From contig NZ_JAABOO010000004.1 of assembly GCF_010671605.1 (NCBI RefSeq), forward strand, positions 434,001 to 498,000: a DNA stretch of 64,000 nucleotides, given 5' to 3'. This DNA is from Leptobacterium flavescens. Its GTDB lineage: Bacteria > Bacteroidota > Bacteroidia > Flavobacteriales > Flavobacteriaceae. The position numbers and the translations under genes are program-made. This document shows positions 53,249 to 63,734 of the stretch, one piece after another; position 1 is the stretch's first letter; each line of letters starts with the position of its first letter. A model generated the notes under the pieces. That model did no database searches and was not told the DNA's origin. It worked only from the letters and a program-made list of their open reading frames with translations.

Positions 53249-54175
53249 CTATTCCCTGATCAATTCTACAATTAACGGGTAATGATCCGAACCGATATTC
53301 GGTCCTGTTCTTCTGTCCGTTACCTTAAGGTCCTCGCTTACAAAACAATGATCTATACTGGCCGAGACCAAAGGCATTTGGGTATGCCAGCTGTTCTGTA
53401 TCCCGAATCCGTATCTGCTGTCAACCAGCCCAGTTTCTTTAGTAAGACGGTTCATATTAGCAGAAAAGCCGGAGCAATTCAGATCGCCAATGACAATAGT
53501 ACTTTTTCTTTGTTCCCGTACGAGGGAATTGATACGTTTAAATTCGCTATTCCTGATCTTAAAGCCATTGGCATCTACCGGAGCAACCGTATGAATTCCG
53601 AGAAGGACGATGCTTTCCTTATTAAAGTCGAACTCTGCCAGGAATGAAAGATGATCCACTTCGTTTAGATACAGCTCTTCAATCTTTTTAAAGGGGATCT
53701 TGCTAAAAATACCAATCCCGTAATTACCGGTTCTCGGGGCCATACGGTAATGGGGATATACAGCCAGCAGCGGAGCCATTTCCCTTTCCCAGTGTGGGGT
53801 TAGTTCCTGAAGCACAAAAACATCGAAGTCCTCTTTCTCAATAAATTCTCTGACTCTCTGGTACTCCTTATTAGAAGACCATACATTAATACCGCCTACT
53901 TTCAGGCGCTCAGTATCCGGATATTCTTCCGGCGGATAATAAAAAGGAAGGATCTCTAAACCGATAACAAGAGAAAGCAATGCGAATAGAATAACTTTTG
54001 CCCGGTCTTTTTTCCAGAGGGAAAACAGGAGTACTGCAATAAAAAAGAAAAAATAATACATCCTGAAATGAGAGAAATAATCAAACAACCAGTAATAAGC
54101 TCCCAGGTAGGAGAGAAGGAAACTCAGGACGCTTCCAAACAAAATACCGTTTATTGTAAAATACTTTCCTTTCAT
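53249..54175 (-). CDS. Membrane-anchored endonuclease/exonuclease/phosphatase family protein
   Basis: Three N-terminal helices (about 10-30, 36-53, 58-76) anchor an EEP catalytic domain. NVWSSNKEYQR and FDVFVLQELTPHW near 115-127 hold the metal glutamate, HTVAPVDANG near 198, VIGDLNCSG near 228 the catalytic aspartate/asparagine pair and GSDHYPL near 297 the terminal histidine. The active site faces the periplasm by topology. The family includes nucleases and phospholipid phosphatases; substrate unknown. It follows a GNAT gene by 6 bp. Confidence 0.87.
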   Translation of the reverse strand: MKGKYFTINGILFGSVLSFLLSYLGAYYWLFDYFSHFRMYYFFFFIAVLLFSLWKKDRAKVILFALLSLVIGLEILPFYYPPEEYPDTERLKVGGINVWSSNKEYQRVREFIEKEDFDVFVLQELTPHWEREMAPLLAVYPHYRMAPRTGNYGIGIFSKIPFKKIEELYLNEVDHLSFLAEFDFNKESIVLLGIHTVAPVDANGFKIRNSEFKRINSLVREQRKSTIVIGDLNCSGFSANMNRLTKETGLVDSRYGFGIQNSWHTQMPLVSASIDHCFVSEDLKVTDRRTGPNIGSDHYPLIVELIRE

Positions 54176-54181
54176 ATATAA

Positions 54182-54691
54182 TTAAGAACTGTTGATGAAC
54201 AACATAATTTTTGAATCTTCTCCCGGAGAAGGGATCATCTTATCAAATTCCATTTCCAGTTTCTTCAGGAGGTGGATGGAACGCTCATTTTCCTGATCGG
54301 TAATAGCGGCTATTTTTTCCAGTTTCAATTCTTTTTTTGCATACTTCATGGTTGCCTGCGCAGCTTCCAGGGCAAAACCATTTCCTTCAAATTCGGGCAT
54401 TAGGGCAAAGCCGATATCCGGATATTCCAGATGTTCCCGTTTTACCAGCCCACAGATCCCCAGTGCCGTTTTATCCGCTTTGGCTTCCATCAGATATAAA
54501 CCATAACCGAAAGTCTGATAACTTTTCAGGAATCGTTCTTCAATATAGTTGATCGCATCTTCCGGAGTTTTAACACCCCTGTCTCCTATAAACTTAAGCC
54601 AGCCCGGAGAATTCATCAACCGGAGCAGGAAGTCGTGGTCATTCCTCTCTAGTTCTCTCAGATATAGACGTTCGGTTTCAATTACGATCAT
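54182..54691 (-). CDS. GNAT family N-acetyltransferase (RimJ/RimL-like)
   Basis: The 169-residue acetyltransferase begins IETERLYLRELERNDHDFL, the usual RimJ/L-type start, and has the GNAT acetyl-CoA region around GNGFALEAAQATMKYA near 110-125. I use ATG 54691; the TTG at 54697 is in frame and adds two residues. The start lies just after the TGA of the DUF1801 gene, so translation is coupled. The substrate is unknown; small molecules or ribosomal protein N-termini are typical. Confidence 0.88.
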   Translation of the reverse strand: MIVIETERLYLRELERNDHDFLLRLMNSPGWLKFIGDRGVKTPEDAINYIEERFLKSYQTFGYGLYLMEAKADKTALGICGLVKREHLEYPDIGFALMPEFEGNGFALEAAQATMKYAKKELKLEKIAAITDQENERSIHLLKKLEMEFDKMIPSPGEDSKIMLFINSS

Positions 54692-54693
54692 TC

Positions 54694-55110
54694 TCAATTC
54701 TGTTTTTTGGAAAGTTCATCAATGGTAATAGCTTCAAAAAGATAGGATTTTACCAGATCTGCATCAATCTCGCTTAACTTCTTAAAATCCCTCCAATATA
54801 CCTGTTTTCTGTTTTCCTTCGACAAAAAACCGATCTCATCTTGTAGCAGATATCCTTTTGTGAAACCCAGACGGACCCCTTCATAAGTCTTTTTCTTTCC
54901 CCAGAGCACAGAGGCAGGCCAGATAAAGCATACATTCGAATATCGTTTGTAGAAAGGCACATTATACGACAGCTTTTCGGTACAATTCGGAAAACATTCC
55001 AGGATAAGCTTTCTTAAGTAAAGGGTGATTTCCAATTCATCCTGAGGGAGATAGTCGAGGAATTCCTCTACCGACCCAAAACTGACGTTTTGCATTTTTT
55101 TTGCGCTCAT
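54694..55110 (-). CDS. DUF1801 domain-containing protein
   Basis: The 138-residue cytoplasmic protein has the YdhG/DUF1801 pattern: FGSVEEFLDYLPQDELEITLYLRKLILECFP near 11-41, a KLSYNVPFYKR stretch near 47 and GVRLGFTKGYLL near 80. The fold is CyaY/frataxin-like. Function is unknown. It is the first gene of a unit with the GNAT and EEP genes, linked by overlap or by gaps under 10 bp. Confidence 0.85.
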   Translation of the reverse strand: MSAKKMQNVSFGSVEEFLDYLPQDELEITLYLRKLILECFPNCTEKLSYNVPFYKRYSNVCFIWPASVLWGKKKTYEGVRLGFTKGYLLQDEIGFLSKENRKQVYWRDFKKLSEIDADLVKSYLFEAITIDELSKKQN

Positions 55111-55188
55111 GGATTTAATGGAATACAGATTGTTTCTTCAAAGATAAATTATTGGATTATTAAAATTAAAACAATCATCTTTGTGTTT

Positions 55189-55428
55189 ATGGAAATAGGA
55201 AATAACAAAGAAGAACTTTTAAAGCTGGCATTTTATAAAATGCCTTTCGGAAAATATAAAGACCGTTATCTGATAGATCTACCCGAAGCTTATCTGACCT
55301 GGTTTCAACTGAAAGGTTACCCCAACGGAAAGCTGGGAGAATACCTGAAATCAACCTATGAGATCAAGATCAACGGCCTAGAACATCTTATCCGTACCAT
55401 ACAAAAACAATTTCCACAGAACAGATAA
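55189..55428 (+). CDS. DUF3820 family protein
   Basis: The 79-residue protein is compact, with the DUF3820 signature MPFGKYKDRYLIDLPEAYLTWF near 18-39. It is a small conserved family that has been linked to quorum-sensing-regulated virulence factors in other bacteria; the role here is unknown. I start at ATG 55189 (MEIGNN), since the longer frame from 55090 overlaps the divergent DUF1801 start and adds 33 residues unlike the family. Confidence 0.85.
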   Translation: MEIGNNKEELLKLAFYKMPFGKYKDRYLIDLPEAYLTWFQLKGYPNGKLGEYLKSTYEIKINGLEHLIRTIQKQFPQNR

Positions 55429-55535
55429 CAGCTTAGATGAGGTTTCCCTTGTGTTTATCTGCTCTGTATCAAAAACTAAGATTTTCGAAAACCTATTTTC
55501 ACATAATTCATTACAATTAATCCGTAATCTATTCG

Positions 55536-55543
55536 TACCTTTA
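55536..55543 (+). promoter_or_regulatory. -7 promoter box for pyrG
   Basis: TACCTTTA is close to TAnnTTTG and lies 35 nt before the ATG. Confidence 0.4.
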
Positions 55544-55553
55544 CGCCCCGTAA

Positions 55554-57236
<1,683 letters not shown>

Positions 57237-57322
57237 CAGACCAAAAGCAATAGTTGAATAAGTATCATTGCATGCTTTTTATGTAATGTCTTATGTTTTA
57301 ATATACGTACTGAACAATAAAT

Positions 57323-59203
57323 ATGGAACAAAAGAAATTTGATTTTAACTCGATAATAGGTTTTGTTTTGATCGGGTTGATCTTGATCTGGTATCTCTAC
57401 AACAATCAGCCTACTCCCGAAGAGCTGGAAGAGCGAAAAGCCCAGCAGGAGCAGGTAGAAAAGGAAAGGAAGGAAGAAGAAAGCAAGAATGCCAGTATAG
57501 CCGATGTACAGGAAGAAACCCCTGTAGATCTGAGCGATTCTACGGCTTTGGCCAAATATCAAAGTACTTTAGGAGCCTTCGGATATGCCGCAAGCCTGCC
57601 TTCGGCAAAGGATACCTATACGGTACTGGAGAACGATGTACTCTACTTAAAGATCAACAATAAAGGTGGACAGATCGCAGAAGTGAAGATGAAGAATTAT
57701 GTGACCTATGATTCTATTCCGGTTTACCTGGTGAAGGATAACAATGCATCTTTTAACCTGAGTTTCGGAACTACAGATAACAGGACACTAAGTACAAAAG
57801 ACCTTTATTTTGAGCCTCAGCTTAGCGAGAATGGAGATACCAAGGTGCTTTCCATGAAGCTGAAAGTTTCTGAGAGCAAATACCTGGAATACCGCTATGA
57901 GCTAAAACCCGGAGATTACCTTCTTGATTTTACGGTAAGATCTCAGGGATTGAACGGTATCCTGAACAGCTCACAACCGGTTAACCTGGACTGGAAATCT
58001 AAGTCTATCAGGCATGCCAAGAGTATTCAGTATGAGAATCGTTATACCAGGCTTACTTATCAGCATGACGGAAAAAAGGTAAATAAATTAAGCCAGGGTG
58101 GTGATGATAATGAAGAGGAAAAAGATGTGAAATGGATCTCCTATCGTCAACATTTCTTTAGCTCTATCCTGATTGCCGAAACTCCTTTTAAAACTGCAAA
58201 CTTAGCATCGCAGAACCTGGTAGAAGAAGAAAGTAAGGAAGCCAAATGGACCAAAGCTTACGCCAGTAGCATTCCGTTGGAACTTAAAGGTGGAGAGCTT
58301 AATTACAATCTTAACTTGTATTACGGACCGACAGATCTTAAGACATTCAATAAGTATAAGGAGTTAGACCTGGCAGATTCCATTCCCTTCGGATGGGGGA
58401 TCTTCGGATGGATCAACAAACATGTGTTTACACCGATGTATAGCTGGTTAAGCGGATTCCTTCCTTATGGTGTGGCTATTATAATTATGACCATCCTTGT
58501 GCGTCTGGCATTATCTCCGGTAACTTATAAATCCTATCTGTCTCAGGCTAAAATGAAGGTTTTACGCCCGGAGATCACAGAGATCAATAATAAGTTCAAG
58601 GATGAGCCTATGAAAAAGCAGCAGGAAACAATGAAGCTGTACAATAAGGCAGGCGTCAGCCCGATGAGTGGTTGTGTCCCGGCATTGCTGCAGCTACCGA
58701 TTTTCTATGCCTTATTCATGTTTTTCCCGACGGCCTTTGCACTTCGTCAGAAGCCATTCCTGTGGGCAGAAGACCTGTCTTCTTATGATGTGGTGGCCAA
58801 CCTGCCGTTTAACATCCCGTTTTACGGAGATCACGTGAGTTTATTCCCGATCCTGGCGTCTGTGGCTATCTTTATTTATATGCAGATGACTACGGGTCAG
58901 ACTATGCAAACCCAGCAGCCGGGAATGCCGAATATGAAATTCATCATGTATCTCTCTCCGCTAATGATGTTATTCTTCTTTAACAACTATGCAAGTGGAT
59001 TGAGTTTATACTATTTCATCTCTAACCTGATTACCATCTTTATTATGTTAGTGATCAAAAACTACATTATAGATGATGAGAAGATCCATGCTAAAATAGA
59101 GGAGAATAAGAAGAAGCCTAAGAAGAAGAGCAGATTCCAGCAGCGTATGCAGGAAATGATGGAGCAGGCAGAAGCTCAGAAAAAAGCAAGAAACAAAAGA
59201 TAA
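57323..59203 (+). CDS. yidC: Membrane protein insertase YidC
   Basis: YidC inserts and folds inner-membrane proteins with or without SecYEG. The 626-residue protein has an N-terminal helix (about 10-27), a large periplasmic domain (about 30-360) and the conserved hydrophobic core of five helices from about 370. Typical core sequences are ILVRLALSPVTYKSYLSQAKM near 390 and MSGCVPALLQLPIFYALFMFF near 450. The basic C-terminal tail (ending KKARNKR) suits ribosome contact. A strong terminator follows. Confidence 0.97.
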   Translation: MEQKKFDFNSIIGFVLIGLILIWYLYNNQPTPEELEERKAQQEQVEKERKEEESKNASIADVQEETPVDLSDSTALAKYQSTLGAFGYAASLPSAKDTYTVLENDVLYLKINNKGGQIAEVKMKNYVTYDSIPVYLVKDNNASFNLSFGTTDNRTLSTKDLYFEPQLSENGDTKVLSMKLKVSESKYLEYRYELKPGDYLLDFTVRSQGLNGILNSSQPVNLDWKSKSIRHAKSIQYENRYTRLTYQHDGKKVNKLSQGGDDNEEEKDVKWISYRQHFFSSILIAETPFKTANLASQNLVEEESKEAKWTKAYASSIPLELKGGELNYNLNLYYGPTDLKTFNKYKELDLADSIPFGWGIFGWINKHVFTPMYSWLSGFLPYGVAIIIMTILVRLALSPVTYKSYLSQAKMKVLRPEITEINNKFKDEPMKKQQETMKLYNKAGVSPMSGCVPALLQLPIFYALFMFFPTAFALRQKPFLWAEDLSSYDVVANLPFNIPFYGDHVSLFPILASVAIFIYMQMTTGQTMQTQQPGMPNMKFIMYLSPLMMLFFFNNYASGLSLYYFISNLITIFIMLVIKNYIIDDEKIHAKIEENKKKPKKKSRFQQRMQEMMEQAEAQKKARNKR

Positions 59204-59233
59204 GTTAGCTTTAGCAACTTTATCAGATAAAAC

Positions 59234-59267
59234 AAGATCTCAGTAAGCGAAAGTTTACTGGGATCTT
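59234..59267 (+). terminator. Terminator after yidC
   Basis: AAGATCTCAGTAA pairs with TTACTGGGATCTT over 13 bp including one G-T pair, loop GCGAAAGT, followed by TTCTTTT. It ends yidC 31 nt after the stop. Confidence 0.85.
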
Positions 59268-59444
59268 TTCTTTTAGGGGTATAAACCACCTCACCTGCTT
59301 GAATGCAGGTAGCCCTTCTTAAAAAGGAGGGGAATTTTAATGTACACCAATATAAAAAATTCCTTCCCTTAAAGAAGGGAAGATGGCTTTAACGCAGTTA
59401 AAGACGGAAGGGTTATAATAACGAAAGATGTTCTTTTAACTGTG

Positions 59445-59506
59445 TATTACGAGGAGTATGACGACGAAGTAATCTTTCCAATATATAGTAAGATCGCTTC
59501 TCTATG
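59445..59506. repeat. Degenerate copy of the GCGAGGAG...GACGAAGCAATCT-type dispersed repeat
   Basis: The unit starts ACGAGGAGTATGACGACGA, then AGTAATCTTTCC, and ends with AGATCGCTTCTC as an imperfect inverted arm. I recall a widespread intergenic palindrome of this type, with cores GACGAAGCAATCT and AGATTGCTTC. This copy has several substitutions. Family assignment is from memory, not a search. Confidence 0.4.
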
Positions 59507-59745
59507 TTTGTCTGCCGACAAGACAAGCTCGCGATGGCAGGAGGGTTTATTTCTGTTCGTTTTTGGGTCAAGCCAAAAATGAATGAAAGCAATTCTTTTA
59601 GTACACCCCTAAGGTCCCCTCAAGGGGACAATCTTGTAGCCTTAACTTTCATTAAGTCGGAATTATTAACCATATTCACTCTGCCTACCGAAAGGTAGGC
59701 TGGGATGAGGGATTTTATCGAATCAATAATGAAAATTGGAAGAAT

Positions 59746-59782
59746 GCCCTCACCTTAATCCTCTCCAAGGGGGAGAGGAAAC
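59746..59782. repeat. CCTCACCTTAATCCTCTCC-type palindromic repeat
   Basis: The unit reads CCCTCACCTTAATCCTCTCC then AAGGGGGAGAGGAAAC. It is a familiar intergenic repeat class in Bacteroidota and can form the 7-bp hairpin CCTCTCC/GGAGAGG. Confidence 0.5.
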
Positions 59783-59817
59783 TATATATCTAAACAAGAA
59801 CCTTCTCTAAATAAAAA

Positions 59818-59846
59818 AAGCATCCGGGGCAAGGATGCTTTTTTAT
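59818..59846. terminator. Orphan bidirectional terminator in the yidC-mnmA gap
   Basis: AAGCATCC/GGATGCTT, 8 bp with loop GGGGCAA, has an A-run before and TTTTTT after it, so it can act on both strands. No gene precedes it on either strand within 600 bp. It ends 5 nt before the 461-bp element at 59851. Confidence 0.8.
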
Positions 59847-59850
59847 TTTG

Positions 59851-60311
59851 CTATACGAATATAGCGCTCGTCTTAATTGTGTGGCATGAGGCTAACTATT
59901 AAATAGTACTTTCATACCGCCAAAATGGTCATATGTAAATCGGTAACCCGCCCCCAAGGAAAAAAAAACTTAATCGGTTTTCCCTGGGAGCGAAATATTT
60001 TGAGGAGTATCTTTTACCACAATAGGTTGTGGCCTAAGTTCTTTAGAAGAGAAAAAACTTAAGATACTATTATAGAGTCTTCGTAAAAATTTTAATGTGG
60101 AATTACTGGGGTAGTAAGTTCTCATAGTCGTAGGTTATTTAATTTTTTAAGGCAAGACGAATCTATATATTCGCTCCATACCGACAAAAAACTTCCGAGC
60201 AAATGCACGATCTTTTCTATGAACGGTAAATTTTGACCTCAAAATCTAAATAAAATGCTAAAATGGACCCCTGTGTTCCGAGCTGATTTTTTATAAAATA
60301 TATTCGTATAG
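59851..60311. other. 461-bp geneless element with perfect 13-bp terminal inverted repeats and RNA-like helices
   Basis: CTATACGAATATA at 59851-59863 recurs as its exact complement at 60299-60311. Between them no coding frame is plausible. Complementary pairs include CCCAAGGAAAA/TTTTCCCTGGG (59953-59963 with 59978-59988, one mismatch), AGTATCTT/AAGATACT (60006-60013 with 60061-60068), which encloses CCACAA/TTGTGG (60017-60032) and AAGTT/AACTT, ACTAT/ATAGT (59895-59907), and ATTTTG/CAAAAT (60230-60245). It may be a MITE-like element or a structured RNA closed by the 13-bp helix. It matches no tmRNA, RNase P or SRP feature that I know. Confidence 0.45.
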
Positions 60312-60375
60312 TTTAAAACAATCGATGGCATAGTAAATACCAATGAGAGAAGAAGCGTAGCTTATATTGATTTTG

Positions 60376-60383
60376 TAAATTTG
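60376..60383 (+). promoter_or_regulatory. -7 promoter box for mnmA
   Basis: TAAATTTG fits TAnnTTTG and lies 34 nt before the mnmA ATG. The -33 box is unclear. Confidence 0.5.
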
Positions 60384-60417
60384 CAGTTGAAAAAAATTGC
60401 GAGAATAAGTATAACTG

Positions 60418-61605
60418 ATGAAAAGAGTAGTTGTTGGTTTATCGGGAGGAGTAGATTCCAGTGTCACAGCCTATTTGCTGAAAGAGCAGGGCTATGAGGT
60501 AATTGGCCTGTTCATGAAGAACTGGCATGACGATTCTGTGACCATTTCCAATGAATGTCCCTGGCTGGAAGACAGCAATGATGCAATGATCGTTGCCGAG
60601 AAACTAGGTATTCCCTTTCAGACGGTAGACCTGAGTGAAGAATACAAAGAACGTATTGTAGATTATATGTTTAATGAATACGAAAGGGGGAGAACACCCA
60701 ACCCGGACGTACTTTGTAACCGGGAGATCAAATTTGACGTATTCATGAAGATCGCTTTAAGCCTGGGTGCCGACTATGTGGCTACCGGACATTATTGCAG
60801 GAAGGGAGAGATAGAGAAAGATGGTAAAAAAGTATATCAGCTGCTTGCCGGAAAGGATTCTAATAAAGATCAGTCCTATTTCCTGTGTCAGCTTTCTCAG
60901 GAACAGTTGAGCAAAACACTTTTTCCTATTGGAGAGTTGACCAAACCGGAAGTAAGGGAGATCGCTACCGAACAGGGATTGGTAACGGCAGATAAAAAGG
61001 ACTCACAAGGATTGTGTTTTATCGGGAAGGTCCGTCTACCGGAATTCCTTCAGCAGAAATTAAAACCGAAAGAAGGAGATATTGTTGAGGTCCCATCCGG
61101 GAATCTCCATTATCAGAGAAATATCCCTGTATTTGATTCCAAAGAGGCAGAGCTGGCTTTCTTTGCAGAAAAATTCAGCTATTCCCCGGAAGACGGAAAA
61201 GTGGTTGGAAAGCACCAGGGAGCCCACTACTTTACCAAAGGACAACGTAAGGGACTTAATGTTGGAGGTACCGTAGAACCTTTGTTTGTTATAGATACCG
61301 ATGTAGATGAGAATATCATCTATACCGGCCAGGGAAAGGAACATCCGGGATTGTTCAGGAGAACGATCTTCGTTAATAATGATGAACTGCACTGGATACG
61401 TGAAGACCTGCAGTTAAATGAAGATGAATCCATGAACGTAAAGGCCCGTATTCGTTACAGGCAGCCTTTACAGGATGCAGTATTGTACAGAGTGAGTTCG
61501 GGAATGTATATAGATTTTAAAACTCCGCAAAGCGCCATTACCGAAGGGCAGTTTGTAGCCTGGTATCAGGATGACGAACTGGTAGGTTCGGGCGTTATTT
61601 CATAA
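60418..61605 (+). CDS. mnmA: tRNA-specific 2-thiouridylase
   Basis: MnmA activates and thiolates U34 of tRNA-Glu, -Gln and -Lys. The PP-loop is [11 protein letters not shown] near 7-17. The catalytic cysteines are in [12 protein letters not shown] near 96-107 and [11 protein letters not shown] near 198-208. The C-terminal beta-barrel ends near GSGVIS. At 395 residues it is slightly longer than E. coli MnmA (about 370), with an insert near 228-250. The nitronate monooxygenase gene follows by 12 bp. Confidence 0.96.
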   Translation: MKRVVVGLSGGVDSSVTAYLLKEQGYEVIGLFMKNWHDDSVTISNECPWLEDSNDAMIVAEKLGIPFQTVDLSEEYKERIVDYMFNEYERGRTPNPDVLCNREIKFDVFMKIALSLGADYVATGHYCRKGEIEKDGKKVYQLLAGKDSNKDQSYFLCQLSQEQLSKTLFPIGELTKPEVREIATEQGLVTADKKDSQGLCFIGKVRLPEFLQQKLKPKEGDIVEVPSGNLHYQRNIPVFDSKEAELAFFAEKFSYSPEDGKVVGKHQGAHYFTKGQRKGLNVGGTVEPLFVIDTDVDENIIYTGQGKEHPGLFRRTIFVNNDELHWIREDLQLNEDESMNVKARIRYRQPLQDAVLYRVSSGMYIDFKTPQSAITEGQFVAWYQDDELVGSGVIS

Positions 61606-61617
61606 TAAAAAATATAG

Positions 61618-62559
61618 ATGCAAAACAAGATCACAGAACTTTTCGGCACCAAATATCCTATTGTACAAGCAGGGATGATCTGGGCCAGCGGCTGGCGATT
61701 GGCCTCTGCCGCTTCCAATTCAGGAATTTTAGGACTCATCGGAGCAGGCTCCATGTACCCGGAGGTACTGCGAGAGCATATTCAGAAATGTAAAAAAGCC
61801 ACCGATAAACCCTTTGGGGTAAATGTTCCTATGCTATATCCCGATATCGATAAGATCATGGATATTATTGTGGAGGAAGGTGTAAAGATCGTTTTTACAT
61901 CAGCAGGAAATCCTAAAACATGGACCTCCTGGTTAAAGGAACGCGGTATTACCGTGGTTCATGTGGTAAGTAGCGTGAAGTTTGCATTAAAAGCTCAGGA
62001 TGCAGGAGTTGATGCGGTGGTGGCCGAAGGCTTTGAGGCCGGCGGACATAACGGAAGGGAAGAGACCACTACTTTTACCTTAATTCCTATGGTAAAGGAG
62101 AAACTGTCTATTCCTTTAATTGCTGCCGGAGGAATTGCCACCGGAAGGGGAATGCTTGCTGCCATGGTACTCGGAGCAGATGCCGTTCAGGTAGGAAGTC
62201 GTTTTGTGGCTTCAGAAGAAGCATCCTCACATATTAACTTCAAGCAGAAAGTAGTAGATGCCAAAGAAGGGGATACACAGTTAACCCTGAAAGAACTGGC
62301 TCCCGTACGTATGCTTAAAAATAAATTCTTTGATGACCTTCAGGAGTTGTATTCAAAGGGCCCGAGTGTAGACGAATTAAAAGAACTGCTGGGAAGAGCA
62401 AGAGCCAAGCGAGGGATGTTTGAAGGTGACCTGGTAGAAGGAGAACTGGAAATCGGACAGATTGCAGGACTGATCAATGAGATTAAACCGGTATCGGAAA
62501 TCGTTGAGGAAATGATCTCCGAATTCGAAAAGACCAAAAGCGAAAGCCTGAACTTTTAG
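61618..62559 (+). CDS. Nitronate monooxygenase / FabK-like FMN enzyme
   Basis: The 313-residue TIM-barrel flavoprotein has PIVQAGMIWASG near 14-25, FEAGGHNGREETTTFTL near 138-154 and IAAGGIATGRGMLAAMVLGADAVQVGSRF near 168-196, the FMN-binding signature. Members oxidise nitroalkanes or, in the FabK branch, reduce enoyl-ACP. The missing EFAMGW-type signatures leave the branch open; nitronate monooxygenase-like is the usual label. It ends 4 bp inside the convergent MFS gene. Confidence 0.85.
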   Translation: MQNKITELFGTKYPIVQAGMIWASGWRLASAASNSGILGLIGAGSMYPEVLREHIQKCKKATDKPFGVNVPMLYPDIDKIMDIIVEEGVKIVFTSAGNPKTWTSWLKERGITVVHVVSSVKFALKAQDAGVDAVVAEGFEAGGHNGREETTTFTLIPMVKEKLSIPLIAAGGIATGRGMLAAMVLGADAVQVGSRFVASEEASSHINFKQKVVDAKEGDTQLTLKELAPVRMLKNKFFDDLQELYSKGPSVDELKELLGRARAKRGMFEGDLVEGELEIGQIAGLINEIKPVSEIVEEMISEFEKTKSESLNF

Positions 62560-63731
62560 GAACGACTCTTTCGGTAGAGGGATAAAAGTCCGAATAAAGG
62601 ACCGATAAACAGAATAACAAAGATATAGTGAGCATTGGTTTCATTTATCAGTGAGTTGAGTAGTTGTATACTAACTATAGTGATGGAAAAACCTATGCAG
62701 TTAACGATGGTAAGGGCCGTACCTTTAATCTCCGGACTTGCACTCTGAGCCACCAGGGTAGAGAACAGGGGAGAATCTGCAATAACTACCATTCCCCAGA
62801 ATAATAGGAAGATAATAAGAAGCCACAGTGAGGCCTGCTCAAGTAGGAGCGGGGACATAAGGCAACAAATACCGGAAAGCAGTAATGCGGTAGCAGCAGT
62901 CTTTTTTACTCCCTTTTTTTCTGAAATATATCCACCTATAACACAAGCCAGTCCGCCGATGGCAATGATAAGGAATGACCACAGGGGAATATTGAGATTG
63001 ATTTCGGGATGTATTTTGAGGTAATTGGTTAAAATGACCGGAACAAACACCCAGAAGGCATAGAGTTCCCACATATGTCCAAAATATCCGAAAGCTGCTT
63101 TTTTAAAGGGAGGGTTTTTAAAGATCCTGTAAATAGCGGAAAGGTCCAGTTTCTTTCCGGCCTTTCTGTACGGACCATCCGGTACCAGGCCTAAAATAAT
63201 AAAGCCGCCGGAAAGGCATAATAAAGAGGTGCCTTTTATGACCATTCTCCACGGAAGGTTACCACCAATACTTTTTAAAAGATGAGGAAAAGCGGTCCCT
63301 AAAACCAGGGCACCCACCAGAAATCCAAGTGCTTTTCCCAGGCCTTTTTCATAATAATCGGCTGCGATTTTCATTCCTACCGGATAAATTCCCGCAAGGA
63401 AGAAACCGGTAAGAAAGCGAAGACTTAGAATGGTTGTCAGGCTCTGTCCTTCAATAACGATCAGGAAGTTTGCCAGGGCTCCGAAAACCGCACTCAGAAA
63501 AAAGACCCTGGACGGTGGAAAACGATCAGCCAGGTTTAAGAGTGCATAACTTAATGTTCCGCTGATAAAACCAAACTGAACAGCCGAAATTATATGCCCG
63601 AGGTCTTTCTCCGAAAGCTGGTAGTCGACGATGAGGTTCGATATGACCGCATTTCCTGCAAACCAGAGTGAGGTACAGAAAAACTGGGCAATAATAATAG
63701 CAGGAAGAATATATAAAGGCCTTTCTCTCAT
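62556..63731 (-). CDS. MFS transporter
   Basis: The 391-residue protein has twelve membrane helices. It keeps LADRFPPSRVFFLSA near residue 67 as the loop 2-3 region, a variant of the GxLADRxG motif. ILPAIIIAQFFCTSLWFAGNAV at the start resembles CynX/NreB-type transporters in tone, but the substrate is unknown. It starts 3 bp after the end of the truncated Nudix gene, so the two share an operon. Confidence 0.88.
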   Translation of the reverse strand: MRERPLYILPAIIIAQFFCTSLWFAGNAVISNLIVDYQLSEKDLGHIISAVQFGFISGTLSYALLNLADRFPPSRVFFLSAVFGALANFLIVIEGQSLTTILSLRFLTGFFLAGIYPVGMKIAADYYEKGLGKALGFLVGALVLGTAFPHLLKSIGGNLPWRMVIKGTSLLCLSGGFIILGLVPDGPYRKAGKKLDLSAIYRIFKNPPFKKAAFGYFGHMWELYAFWVFVPVILTNYLKIHPEINLNIPLWSFLIIAIGGLACVIGGYISEKKGVKKTAATALLLSGICCLMSPLLLEQASLWLLIIFLLFWGMVVIADSPLFSTLVAQSASPEIKGTALTIVNCIGFSITIVSIQLLNSLINETNAHYIFVILFIGPLFGLLSLYRKSRS

Positions 63732-63734
63732 TTG

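Larger units (their letters stand above)
59293..59782. repeat. Island of palindromic repeats downstream of yidC
   Basis: This geneless 490-bp stretch holds at least six distinct palindromic units: ACCTGC/GCAGGT (59293-59310), CTTCCCTT/AAGGGAAG (59363-59382), CTTTAAC/GTTAAAG (59387-59403), GTCCCC/GGGGAC (59614-59629), GCCTACC/GGTAGGC with a GAAA loop (59683-59700), and CCTCTCC/GGAGAGG (59760-59778). Several look like dispersed intergenic repeats of Bacteroidota. The intervening sequence has no ORF resembling a gene. Confidence 0.6.

Noticed and set aside
55090-55188. 33-residue extension of the DUF3820 protein
   Set aside because: It begins inside the divergent DUF1801 gene start and is not part of the family.
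59851-60311. tmRNA, RNase P RNA, SRP RNA or group II intron
   Set aside because: No CCA end, no GAGGAAAGTCC core, no SRP Alu/S-domain core and no domain V sequence could be found on either strand.
59846-60316. Long target-site duplication around the inverted repeats
   Set aside because: The immediate flanks (ATTTTG and TTTAAA) are not direct repeats; only a TA duplication inside the repeat ends is possible.
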